Positions 1 through 7,316 of a DNA stretch of 11,644 nt are shown in pieces. Under the pieces are notes generated by a model. It made no database searches, was not told the origin of the DNA, and saw nothing but the letters and a program-made list of their open reading frames with translations. The stretch comes from Bryobacteraceae bacterium (lineage in GTDB: Bacteria > Acidobacteriota > Terriglobia > Bryobacterales > Bryobacteraceae), in NCBI GenBank assembly GCA_025350445.1, contig JANXXV010000107.1:1-11644 (forward strand). Direction: 5' to 3'. The stretch's first letter is position 1; every line of letters starts with the position of its first letter. A program made the position numbers and the translations under genes.

Positions 1-17
1 CGGCTAATAATCTTGGC

Positions 18-47
18 CGCCGATGGACGCCGATCAACGCGGATAAT
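18..47. repeat. Three tandem 10-bp units upstream of rsmA
   Basis: Three adjacent decamers are seen: CGCCGATGGA (18-27), CGCCGATCAA (28-37) and CGCGGATAAT (38-47). They share the pattern CGCSGATNNW. The pattern resembles short intergenic elements with GAT-AACGCG periodicity that I know from several GC-rich soil bacteria; that resemblance is from memory and not checked. The last unit contains GATAAT (42-47), one mismatch from the sigma70 -10 consensus, so it could also be part of the rsmA promoter. No convincing -35 box is found at the proper spacing. Confidence 0.45.
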
Positions 48-54
48 TTGACCC

Positions 55-73
55 GTCCAGCCATTTCCTGGAC
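55..73. other. Small hairpin in the rsmA leader
   Basis: GTCCAG (55-60) and CTGGAC (68-73) form a perfect 6-bp stem around a 7-base loop. There is no T tract after it, so it does not look like an intrinsic terminator. If transcription began from the GATAAT box at 42-47, this stem would sit at the very 5' end of the rsmA message. A role in mRNA stability or translation is possible but unproven; a stem this short can arise by chance. Confidence 0.25.
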
Positions 74-95
74 GCTGCAATAGGCTCCGGACCAG

Positions 96-848
96 ATGGC
101 CGGACGCAGACTAGGGCAGCACTTTCTCATCCGCAAATCGATTCTGGAGCGCATCGCGGCGGCGGCGTGCCCAGAGCCTGATGCGACTGTCATCGAGATC
201 GGCCCGGGCAAGGGAGCGCTCACCGAACATCTGCTGGCGCGGGCTGCGAGGGTGATCGCCATAGAAGTGGATCAGGTGCTGGTCCACTATCTGCAACAGA
301 GATTTCGCGACAACCCGAAGCTCACCATCGTGGGCGCCGATGTGCTGAAGGTGGATCTGGCGCAGTGGGGTCCGGTCACCATCGCGGGGAATCTGCCGTA
401 TTACATCACGTCGCCTATCTTTGAACGGGTGCTGTCGATCGGTCCGCTTCTGCAAAATGCGGTGTTTCTGGTTCAGAAGGAAGTGGCCGCGCGCGTTGCG
501 GCTTCTCCGGGCAGCCGGGACTTTGGCTACCTTACGGTGCAGACACGGCTGATGGGCGAACCGAAGCTGCTGTTTGAGGTGCCGCCGACGGCCTTTCATC
601 CGCCACCTAAAGTGGATTCGGCCGTGGTGCAGTTGACGCCCCGCGCCGAAGTTCCGGTTTCGGACCGCCAAGCCTTTCTCGACTTCGCCGGCATCTGCTT
701 CCGCCACAAACGGAAGACGCTGCGCAACAACCTGATTGAGAACTACGACAAGGTATTGATCGATAGCCTGCCGGACGTGGGGAAGCGCGCCGAACAGCTC
801 TCGCTGGAACAGTTCATCGATTTGCACCAGCGTATACTTAAGGGTTGA
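96..848 (+). CDS. rsmA: 16S rRNA (adenine1518-N6/adenine1519-N6)-dimethyltransferase RsmA (KsgA)
   Basis: This SAM-dependent methyltransferase of the KsgA/Dim1 family places two methyl groups on each of two adjacent adenines in helix 45 of 16S rRNA, a late 30S maturation step in the cytoplasm. Visible motifs are the N-terminal GQHFL (residues 7-11), the SAM-binding EIGPGKG loop (34-40), the acidic EVD at the end of strand 2 (57-59), the catalytic NLPYY (99-103) and the family signature FHPPPKVDS (167-175). A C-terminal RHKRKTLRNNL follows. At 250 residues it is slightly shorter than usual, with a short C-terminal helical part. The ATG at 96 is chosen because the family motif begins only six residues later; no strong Shine-Dalgarno is seen. 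Its stop overlaps the gltX start by one base (TGATG), so the two genes are probably translationally coupled. Confidence 0.97.
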   Translation: MAGRRLGQHFLIRKSILERIAAAACPEPDATVIEIGPGKGALTEHLLARAARVIAIEVDQVLVHYLQQRFRDNPKLTIVGADVLKVDLAQWGPVTIAGNLPYYITSPIFERVLSIGPLLQNAVFLVQKEVAARVAASPGSRDFGYLTVQTRLMGEPKLLFEVPPTAFHPPPKVDSAVVQLTPRAEVPVSDRQAFLDFAGICFRHKRKTLRNNLIENYDKVLIDSLPDVGKRAEQLSLEQFIDLHQRILKG

Positions 849-2266
849 TGAGAGTTCGATTCGCCCCCTCTCCTACCGGATACCTCCACATCGGTAGTGC
901 AAGGACCTTCATTTTTAACTGGCTGTACGCGCGCCATCACGGCGGGACGATGATCCTGCGCATCGACGACACCGATCTGGAGCGGAATACCAGGCAATCG
1001 CTGGAATCCATTTTCGACGGGTTGAAGTGGCTGGGGCTGGATTGGGATGAGCAGTACCACCAGTCCGACCGCCTGGATCTGCATCGCGAAATGGCCAACG
1101 CCATTTTCGAGAAGGGGAAAGCGTACCGCGACTTTACCCCAGCCCACTCTGGCGAAGAAGACAAGGGTCACAGCGATGGTCCCTGGCTGTTCAACGCGGG
1201 GATGCGGGAACTTTCGGCTGAGGAAAGCGATCGCCGCGCCGCTGCCGGTGAGCCGTTCGTGCTGCGGTTTCGAGTACCGCGCGAACCAGGCACCGCGGTA
1301 TCGTTTGAAGATCACGTCTTCGGCACGCAAACCAAGCAGGCCGTCGACATTGAAGACTTCGCGCTGCTGCGCAGCAACCAGATGCCGACGTATCATATGG
1401 CCTCCTGCGCGGACGATCTGGACCTGAAGATTACGGACATCATCCGCGGGCAGGATCATCTTTCGAACACCTTCAAGCATGTGTTGATTTTTGAGGCGGC
1501 CGGCGGCATTGCACCGAAATTCGCGCATCTGCCGCTGCTTACGGCCCCGGACGGCGCCAAGCTCTCCAAGCGGAAACACGGACCGGTGGTGAGCGTTACC
1601 ACGTATCGCGACGCCGGATTTCTGCCCAACGCGTACGTGAATTTTCTTTGCCTGCTGGGGTGGAATCCCAAAGACAACCGTGAGCAGATGAGTATTGCCG
1701 AATTGACCGCGGCGTTCAAGTTTGAGGGCGTGAATCGCGCCAATGCGGTGGTGAACTTCAGCGAAGCGGACCCTATCGATCCGAAGGCCCTCTGGTTGAA
1801 TTCGCAGCACCTGCGCACCATGCCCGTTGCCGAACTGGCGCCGTTTGTGAGGGCGCAACTAATTGCCGCAGGATTCGGAATTCCCGAAGACGACGCCGTG
1901 TTCGAGCAGAAGGTCGATATTATCCGCTCCCGCTTTTCCACGCTGCTCGATTTCCCCACCCGTGGCCGCGCCTATTTCTCCGACGATTTCGAGATCCAGC
2001 CCGAGGCGATGGAAAAACTGAACCCGCCCGGCGCGCGGGAACTGCTGCATGAGTTGGGCGAGCGGCTTTTCCTGCTGGAAGAATTCACCGAGGCGAACAT
2101 TGAGGCCGAACTTCGCAAACTGGCGATTGAGCGCCAGGTGAAGGCTGGTCTGATTATCAACGCGGCGCGCGCGGCGCTCTCCGGCCAATCGGTTGGACCC
2201 AGCGTGTTCCATGTGTTCACAGCCATAGGCCGGCAGCGCGTGTTGCACCGGCTTCGCAACGCCTGA
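848..2266 (+). CDS. gltX: Glutamyl-tRNA synthetase
   Basis: This class I aminoacyl-tRNA synthetase charges tRNA with glutamate in the cytoplasm. The N-terminal RFAPSPTGYLHIGSAR segment carries the HIGH-type signature (HIGS, residues 14-17). The KMSKS-type loop is KLSKR (238-242), directly after the usual HLP-LL-PDGAKL context, and the C-terminal third (about 310-472) fits the helical anticodon-binding region. The protein is 472 residues, normal for the family. The zinc-binding cysteines that some GluRS carry after AY are absent (residue stretch AYRDFTPAHS), as in many bacterial members. ATG 848 is preferred over the TTG at 845: it forms the 1-bp overlap with the rsmA stop and has TAAGGG just upstream. 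Whether it also charges tRNA-Gln (non-discriminating form) cannot be told from the sequence here. The next gene begins 8 bp after its stop. Confidence 0.97.
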   Translation: MRVRFAPSPTGYLHIGSARTFIFNWLYARHHGGTMILRIDDTDLERNTRQSLESIFDGLKWLGLDWDEQYHQSDRLDLHREMANAIFEKGKAYRDFTPAHSGEEDKGHSDGPWLFNAGMRELSAEESDRRAAAGEPFVLRFRVPREPGTAVSFEDHVFGTQTKQAVDIEDFALLRSNQMPTYHMASCADDLDLKITDIIRGQDHLSNTFKHVLIFEAAGGIAPKFAHLPLLTAPDGAKLSKRKHGPVVSVTTYRDAGFLPNAYVNFLCLLGWNPKDNREQMSIAELTAAFKFEGVNRANAVVNFSEADPIDPKALWLNSQHLRTMPVAELAPFVRAQLIAAGFGIPEDDAVFEQKVDIIRSRFSTLLDFPTRGRAYFSDDFEIQPEAMEKLNPPGARELLHELGERLFLLEEFTEANIEAELRKLAIERQVKAGLIINAARAALSGQSVGPSVFHVFTAIGRQRVLHRLRNA

Positions 2267-2274
2267 TTACCCCT

Positions 2275-3837
2275 ATGACGATCCTGGGAATTGGCGGCAT
2301 CCTGAGTGACGCCGCCTGTGCCATCCTGAAAGACGGCAAGCTGGCCGCTGCCGTGGAAGAGAAGAAGATCGCGAGGCGGAGCAGTGGCGGGGAGCTGCCG
2401 GAGCAATCTGTTGCCGCGTGTCTCGACCTGGCTGAAGTGAAGGCGGAAGCGGTGGAATGCGTGGCGCTGGCGCGGCCGTTTGGCGATGGCCCGGGAGCAT
2501 CGCTGCATCTGCAAATTCGTGGTCGCTTTCCCAACAGCCGGCTGGTTGTTGTGGAGCATCATGCGGCCCACGCAGCGTCGGCATTTTATCCATCGCCGTT
2601 TGAAACTGCGACCGTTCTGACGTTGGACCGGATGGGCGATTTCCGTTGTGGAGGCGTTTGGCGCGGCGGGAATAACCACCTTCATCTCGATAAAGAACTG
2701 TACTATCCGGATTCACTGGGCGATCTATATGGCCGCGTCACCGCGCTTTTAGGTTACGAGCCGAATGCCGATGAGCACAAGGTGCAGTGGCTTTCGACGG
2801 CGGGGGACGACCGGTTTGTGGCGCTGTTCGAAGAGATTTTGGGTGCCGGCGCGCTGCCGCGCATCGACCGGTCTTACTTTGACAGCGACCGGCTGGGCCG
2901 CGGCGAGTTCAGTGCGAAGTTTTACGAAAAGCTGGGGCTTGAAGATGGCGCGGCGGTTCCGGCGACGCTTCAGCCGCATCTGGCGGCGGGAATTCAGCGT
3001 GCGACCGAGAACACTGCGCTGCGCATGGCGGGCGATGCGGAGTCGATTTGTCTGGCTGGTGGTCTGGGAATGAACGCGCTGCTGGTCGCCGCGTTGGAGG
3101 CGAAGTGCAACGTCTTCGTGCAGCCGGCCGCGGGCAACGCCGGAACCGCCATTGGCGCCGCGCTGCACGCCTGGCACAACGTGTATCACCAGACCGCGCG
3201 CAGGCAGTTGAACGACCTGTGCCTCGGCCCCAGTTACGACGCCGAGCAGATCAAGCAGGTGCTGGAGAATTGCAAACTCCGCTTCCGCTATATGCTGACG
3301 GAGGGCGAGATTGTGGCGACCGCGGTTCAGGAATTGACCGACAATAAAATCGTCGCCTGGATGCAGGGCCGTATGGAATTCGGTCCGCGCGCGCTGGGGA
3401 ACCGCAGCATTCTCGCTTCGCCGTTGAACCCGTATTCCACTGAGAACTTGAACACGTTCATCAAGCATCGCGAACCGTTCCGGAAGTTTGCCGCTTCGGT
3501 GCCGGCGGAGTTGGCTGCGGAGTATTTTGAGACGGGTTCGAATGCCCGGTTTTTGGCGACCGTGGGACGTGTGAAGCCGGCGCATCGGAAGACTTTTGCG
3601 AGCGCGACGTTGGGCGAGGATCATGTGCGGGTTCACACCGTGGCCGAGGCAGATAACCCGCTGTACTACCGGTTGCTGAAGGAAGCGGGGCGGGTGACGG
3701 GACTGCCGGTGCTGTATAACACTTCGTTCAATTTGTTTAACGATCCACTGGTGTGTTCACCGCGGGATGCGGCGAGAAGCTTCTACTCGTCTGGGATTGA
3801 TGGGTTGATTGTGGGAAATTTCTTTTTGCAGAAGTAG
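2275..3837 (+). CDS. NodU/CmcH/TobZ-family carbamoyltransferase
   Basis: The protein belongs to the O-carbamoyltransferase family, whose members carbamoylate a small molecule such as a Nod factor, cephalosporin or aminoglycoside using carbamoyl phosphate and ATP. In TobZ a Kae1-like N-terminal domain transfers the carbamoyl group and a YrdC-like C-terminal domain makes carbamoyl-adenylate. Here the N-terminal domain has the metal-binding HxxxH (H95 and H99, within EHHAAHAASAFYPSPF) and D118 (LTLDRMGD). The C-terminal half has GPRALGNRS (370-378), KHREPFRKFAASV and NTSFN (482-486). Length is 520 residues, near normal. Deviations: R119 where glycine is common, GGLGMN where GGVALN is common, and N288 in AAGNAGTAIGAA where I recall aspartate as usual. 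The substrate is unknown. No biosynthetic or sugar genes surround it; it sits 8 bp behind gltX with no evident Shine-Dalgarno, suggesting coupling. The family call is firm, the role is not. Confidence 0.9.
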   Translation: MTILGIGGILSDAACAILKDGKLAAAVEEKKIARRSSGGELPEQSVAACLDLAEVKAEAVECVALARPFGDGPGASLHLQIRGRFPNSRLVVVEHHAAHAASAFYPSPFETATVLTLDRMGDFRCGGVWRGGNNHLHLDKELYYPDSLGDLYGRVTALLGYEPNADEHKVQWLSTAGDDRFVALFEEILGAGALPRIDRSYFDSDRLGRGEFSAKFYEKLGLEDGAAVPATLQPHLAAGIQRATENTALRMAGDAESICLAGGLGMNALLVAALEAKCNVFVQPAAGNAGTAIGAALHAWHNVYHQTARRQLNDLCLGPSYDAEQIKQVLENCKLRFRYMLTEGEIVATAVQELTDNKIVAWMQGRMEFGPRALGNRSILASPLNPYSTENLNTFIKHREPFRKFAASVPAELAAEYFETGSNARFLATVGRVKPAHRKTFASATLGEDHVRVHTVAEADNPLYYRLLKEAGRVTGLPVLYNTSFNLFNDPLVCSPRDAARSFYSSGIDGLIVGNFFLQK

Positions 3838-3840
3838 GAG
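3836..3840 (+). promoter_or_regulatory. Ribosome binding site overlapping the carbamoyltransferase stop
   Basis: AGGAG lies 4 bases before the ATG at 3845 and overlaps the TAG stop (3835-3837) of the upstream gene. It settles the start of the NHL gene at 3845 rather than an in-frame GTG at 3809, because the 3845 start also yields a clean signal peptide. It implies translational coupling to the carbamoyltransferase. Confidence 0.7.
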
Positions 3841-3844
3841 TGCG

Positions 3845-6138
3845 ATGAAAGCGTTCAGTTTTCTACTTGCGTTTGCGTTCCTAAAGTCTCCAGAGGCAGC
3901 CGCGCAAGGTATCGTCTCAACTGTCGCGAAGATCGCCTCTCCCTATGGCCTCGCGGCAAACGCTCAAGGCGACTTGTATGTCAGCGGAGATGACGGCATC
4001 CAGCGAGTGGATTCTGTCACTGGTGAGATTTCAAAGGTTGCCTCGGGCCACGGGCAGCTCGCACTCGATCCCGCGAATAACATCTATTTCAGCGATTCCG
4101 ATCGAATCCAACGCGTAGACGCAATTACCGGTATTGTGACGACCGCGGCAGGCGGACACGGCCTGGTTTTCGGCGGGGATGGCGGCTTGGCAACCAACTC
4201 CCATATGGGGCCCTGAGCGGTTGCGGTGGACCGGTCAGGGAACCTCTATATTGCCGATAACCTGAATAACCGCGTGCGGCGCGTGGATGCAAAGTCCGGA
4301 ATTATCACGACCGTCGCGGGCAATGGATTTGGTCTGGGCAGTCCGGCATTTTCCGGTGTCACCAGCGCACCAACGAAGGTTGCCATCGGGGCCCCGGGTA
4401 GCATCGCCGTTAGTTCAGGCGGCGATGTCTATTGGACCGTGCTCAGTAGCGTTTTGAAGCTGGATTCCAGCGGCGTCCTGTCTGTTGCGGCCGGTAACGG
4501 AGGCTGTGCCTATGCGGGGGATGGCGGACCAGCAACCCTTGCCTCGCTGTGTAAGCCGTTCGGCATCTCATTCGACGACGCCGGCAATGTGTTTATCAGT
4601 GAGCGTGACTGTGGCTGTGTGCGGCGGGTCGCAATTGGCACGGGCCTTATACAAACAGTGGCAGGAACGGGAACTCCTGGCGTCAGCCCCGATTCAATTC
4701 CAGCGCTACAGGCAGCCCTCAGCCCCGCCGCGCTCGGGTTTGCGCGGAACACTCTTTACTTTGTCGATCGGGCGCAAGGCGACAGGTTGGGGCGAATTCG
4801 GGCGATAACTCCCGCAACACCGCCCGCGATGCCGCAGCCACCGAAAATCACCCAGATCGTGGATGGCGTGGCCTTCCGCTCAAATTTCTCACCGGGCGCC
4901 ATCATTTCTGTGATGGGGAACTATCTGTCGCTGCCGTCGCCTGCCACTGGCGAAATTGGACCGAACGGCCGGATAACAACCACGCTCAACGGAAGCCAGG
5001 TGATCTTCAATGGGACTGCTGGGCCGCTGCTTTACGCCTCTGCCGGACAGATCAACGCGGTGATTCCGTATTCAACGCCGGTTGGTAAAGTCGCCGTACA
5101 AGTGAAGTCGGAGGCTGGAGTGGGCTCCTTCGAGGATATAACTCTCACGCAGACGTCGCTGAGCTTTTTCGATACGCTGATTTTCAACCCCAACGGTACG
5201 GTGAATGGCTTCAACAATCCCGCGCCGAAGGGATCCACGCTTTTGCTGTACGGGACCGGCATGGGCCAGACGAACCCCGCGGGTGTGGATGGCGCCGTCC
5301 TGCAAGGGCCGGATTTCCCGCGAGCCGTGACGCGATTCGCCGCGACCGTCCAGAACCGCAATTTCCAATCGGATGCAGATATTCTGTATCTCGGACCCAT
5401 GCCAGGATTCGTTTCCGGCGCGGTGCAGGCGAACATTCGAATTCCCGATGCCGTTCCCGCCGGTGAAAGCATTCTAAAGCTAAGCCCAGTGCCCGCCCCT
5501 GCCACTCTTCCGCCACCCGCATCTCTTCTGCTTTACCTTCAGTCGGACACACCGGTATTGCTCGGTATCAAATCCTATGAGGGCATTTTGCAGGACGCCT
5601 ACGGCGGAGCCACTCTAACCGTGAATGGCACGAAGCTCGAAGGCGTCATCGCGATGTCCTTCCGCATCTTGAATGGTAAGCCGACCGATGGGTTCGAAAG
5701 TACCTACGTATTCTGCGCCCCAACGGCCTGCTCCTTCCACTGCGACTTTTTCGGCAGGGCGGGCGACTACGAATTGTACGCGGTAAACGCGGCTCGCCAA
5801 ACGTCCAATCGACTTACGTTTTCGGTTCTGCCACTCGGGCCGCCCACGGTCACCGCCATTGATCCGTTGTTCGCTCCCCTGGCCGCACGTAAGGGATTTC
5901 AGTTCCTCAGCGTCAAAGGAAGCAACTTTCACCCCCCCTGTCCGCGGACATCTTCCATGACGGCAGTAAATTGAACTCTGCCGACATCTTACGGGTATCT
6001 CCGTCCCCTTTGCTGGATCTGGTTCAGATGGAAGTTGATTTTCAGGGAGAATCGGGATCGTATGGAATCGAAGTCTATCGGCAGGACGGCATCCACGCTG
6101 CCCGGTTCAATTTCACCGTAGCTCCGGCGGTTCCGTGA
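3845..6138 (+). pseudogene. Broken secreted NHL-propeller / TIGR03437 / Ig-like protein
   Basis: Read through two lesions, this encodes about 764 residues. A signal peptide (1-20, cleavage likely after AAA) is followed by six NHL-like blades ending in motifs such as RVD or RRVD (about 33-330). Next comes a TIGR03437-type Solibacter domain (about 335-550) with PLLYASAGQINAVIPY, LLYGTGMGQTNP and GPMPGFVSGAVQANIRIP. Two similar Ig/TIG-like domains close the protein (about 567-669 and 669-760). Lesion one is TGA at 4214-4216, between blades 2 and 3, in the same frame as both flanks. Lesion two is at 5932-5938: the run has 7 C where 8 would keep the frame, and the shifted frame then stays open for 66 codons to TGA 6136-6138 and completes the last domain. 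Such proteins are extracellular and probably bind surfaces or polymers; no enzyme site is seen. Two independent defects favour a pseudogene, although sequencing error at the C run or stop readthrough remain possible. The intact pieces are 3845-4216 and 4226-5974. Confidence 0.8.
5932..5938 (+). other. Homopolymer C run at the frameshift site
   Basis: Seven consecutive C residues follow CA in codons for His-Pro-Pro. With eight C the downstream frame continues into an Ig-like domain; with seven it ends after 12 further codons at 5974. The tract is a plausible slippage site in replication, transcription or sequencing. Confidence 0.6.
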
Positions 6139-6318
6139 ACTCGCACTTGCTTCAAATTTAAGACCGATTTGACTACGGGGCCACGCCGCTTGACAACAAT
6201 TTTCCGTAAGCGGTCCTGATCCTTCGCCGGTACGGTGAGTAACGCCCATATGAACGGAACCGCCCAAGCGAATGGAAACTATGGCCCAGCTTTCTCTTTT
6301 GTTCGGTCGATAGATCCC

Positions 6319-6644
6319 CTATTTCAACAAATCATCAATCGTAGTAACCGCAATCGGATGATACCCGGCTCGCGCCGCCTTATAAATCTCCCGTGCCCGT
6401 TCCTTTCCCTCGAGCGTCTTCGCCAACTCCTGATACAGCGGCTCGATACACTTCTGCCGCCCAACTTCAATCAGAAAGCTCTTCAACCGAGCATCCACAG
6501 GCGCGCAGTGATTTCGAATCGCCATCAGCAACGACTGATCCAGAATCTCGCCGTTCTCCCATCGTAGGGAAACGGAAAGTCGCATTCAGTTCCGCCACTT
6601 GCTTCCCGTTCAGCATCTTTGGCAAAACCGTCAAAGAAGTGCAG
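6319..6644 (-). repeat. Direct repeat, distal copy (M1 3' end)
   Basis: Aligned by eye with 7317-7640, the first 222 bases show about 33 differences and no gap, so near 85% identity. The whole repeat is 326 bases here against 324 in the partner, the difference being two single-base insertions. The similarity begins at the shared TAG stop codon and does not extend past it. The two copies are in the same orientation, 998 bp apart start to start, and bracket the toxin-antitoxin pair. Confidence 0.85.
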
Positions 6645-6655
6645 TAGTTCCGCAA
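6319..6655 (-). pseudogene. Decayed second copy of the M1 peptidase C-terminus
   Basis: The minus strand repeats the 3' end of the M1 peptidase gene found at 7317-9194. Its last 76 residues match those of the peptidase with 10 differences by hand count (for example EILDQSLLMAIRNHC against EILDQWLLMAIRNHY, and an identical ending YHPIAVTTIDDLLK). Further upstream the match continues only by changing frame: LPKMLNGKQVAELNATF lies in a second frame and AELLHF in a third. The DNA alignment gives two extra single bases in this copy, one near 6632-6640 and one between about 6555 and 6580. Nothing resembling the peptidase active site or N-terminal part is present. An ATG at 6583-6585 could start an 88-codon frame, but there is no reason to think it is functional. 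Homology cannot be followed with confidence beyond about 6644-6655. The remnant lies directly downstream of the toxin gene. Confidence 0.87.
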
Positions 6656-6716
6656 CTGAGAGCTTCGAATTCATATTTTCCGAATCGTAGCCCTGAAGCC
6701 CTGGCCGAAATCCATG

Positions 6717-6732
6717 GGTCGCATTCGCGACC
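6717..6732 (-). terminator. Weak hairpin behind the toxin gene
   Basis: GGTCGC (6717-6722) and GCGACC (6727-6732) make a perfect 6-bp GC-rich stem with the tetraloop ATTC, 24 bp beyond the toxin stop in the direction of transcription. Only a short TTT follows on the minus strand, so it is at best a poor intrinsic terminator. Confidence 0.25.
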
Positions 6733-6755
6733 ATGCCACAACTGACTTAGCCTGC

Positions 6756-7091
6756 TTACGACTTTAGTTCGGGGCTGACAACGTGGATGACTTCCCCCCG
6801 TCCAACTTTACCCGCTGCCGCGTTCAACCGCACGAAAATTGGCTCAAAGCCATCTAAGCGGTTGTTGGGAACGCGGGCGATGATGAACCCGAGTCTGAAT
6901 TTGCTGAGTTCATTTTGGGTTTCCAGCCTGCGTTCCACGGTGACGAATACGTCAAACCGATCCTGAGCAAAGCTAAGTAGAGGGCCATCTTTGCTTGATC
7001 GCCAACCGGTCTTCGATACGCACTTCACAGCGTGTCCGGGAAAGGCTCTTTTCAGACGCGCTGGAACACACTCGTCGAGGAGGATACGCAC
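6756..7091 (-). CDS. DUF5615 PIN-like toxin
   Basis: The 111-residue protein matches the DUF5615 (PIN-like) family, predicted RNase toxins paired with DUF433 antitoxins. The N-terminal RILLDEC carries the acidic D6-E7 of the first strand. The middle segment KTGWRSSKDGPLLSFAQDRFDVFVTVERRLETQNEL (about 27-62) is the typical DGxLLxxA-FDVFVTVDRNL region, and the end has the usual NRLDGFEPIFVRLN and GEVIHVV stretches. Position 53 is glutamate where this family normally shows aspartate (TVDRNL), which may alter or weaken catalysis. The start is the GTG at 7089-7091; upstream codons in this frame offer no start, and AAGGA lies about a dozen bases before it. The gene overlaps the antitoxin by 40 bp. 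Nuclease activity is inferred from the family, not shown by the sequence. Confidence 0.85.
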   Translation of the reverse strand: MRILLDECVPARLKRAFPGHAVKCVSKTGWRSSKDGPLLSFAQDRFDVFVTVERRLETQNELSKFRLGFIIARVPNNRLDGFEPIFVRLNAAAGKVGRGEVIHVVSPELKS

Positions 7092-7312
7092 TCGACCAAA
7101 TGTTCCTTGGCCAGTTCAAGGAACAGGCCAATCTGATCGCTGGTGACAGACGGGTAGTCTTCAAAGAATTCGTCGATGGTGGAGCCGCCCTCGACGTAAT
7201 CCAGAAAGTTTTGCACAGGCACACGAGTTCCCTTAAAGCACGGGATACCGCTGAGACGTTCCTGGTCGACCCAAATGACTTCGCTCAATTTGCTCTTCTG
7301 CTCCGCCGTCAT
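7052..7312 (-). CDS. DUF433 family antitoxin
   Basis: The 86-residue protein has the DUF433 signature: WVDQERLSGIPCFKGTRVPV (residues 14-33), then a helix-turn-helix-like part, FLDYVEGG-S-IDEFFEDYPSVTSDQI (36-61), expected to bind DNA and autorepress. It would neutralise the PIN-like toxin encoded just behind it. Its ATG (7310-7312) lies 4 bp after the TAG of the M1 peptidase gene. AGGAG overlaps that stop and sits only one base from the ATG, which is too close for an ideal site; coupling by termination-reinitiation, or use of the TTG at codon 9, are alternatives. The last 13 codons (ECVSSSTSVFQRV) lie in the 40-bp overlap with the toxin and do not look like usual DUF433 sequence. No promoter of its own is recognised, so it may be expressed from the peptidase promoter or from one hidden in the peptidase 3' end. 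Confidence 0.85.
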   Translation of the reverse strand: MTAEQKSKLSEVIWVDQERLSGIPCFKGTRVPVQNFLDYVEGGSTIDEFFEDYPSVTSDQIGLFLELAKEHLVECVSSSTSVFQRV

Positions 7313-7316
7313 ACTC

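Noticed and set aside
743..1858. 371-codon open frame on the minus strand opposite gltX
   Set aside because: Composition is Arg/Gly/His-rich with no motif, while the plus strand encodes an evident GluRS over the same bases.
2749..3636. 295-codon minus-strand frame opposite the carbamoyltransferase
   Set aside because: It is low-complexity Arg/Gln-rich translation with no motif; the plus strand explains the region.
4214..4216. TGA as selenocysteine or recoded codon
   Set aside because: The site lies in an NHL linker with no catalytic role for Sec, no SECIS-like hairpin was recognised after it, and the same gene has a second, unrelated lesion.
6186..6213. CCGCTT ... AAGCGG inverted repeat as a terminator between the convergent blocks
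   Set aside because: It is a 6-bp stem with a 16-base loop and no T tract; too weak to call.
6235..6567. 110-codon plus-strand frame across the M1 remnant
   Set aside because: It is antisense to the recognisable peptidase C-terminal remnant and has no features of its own.
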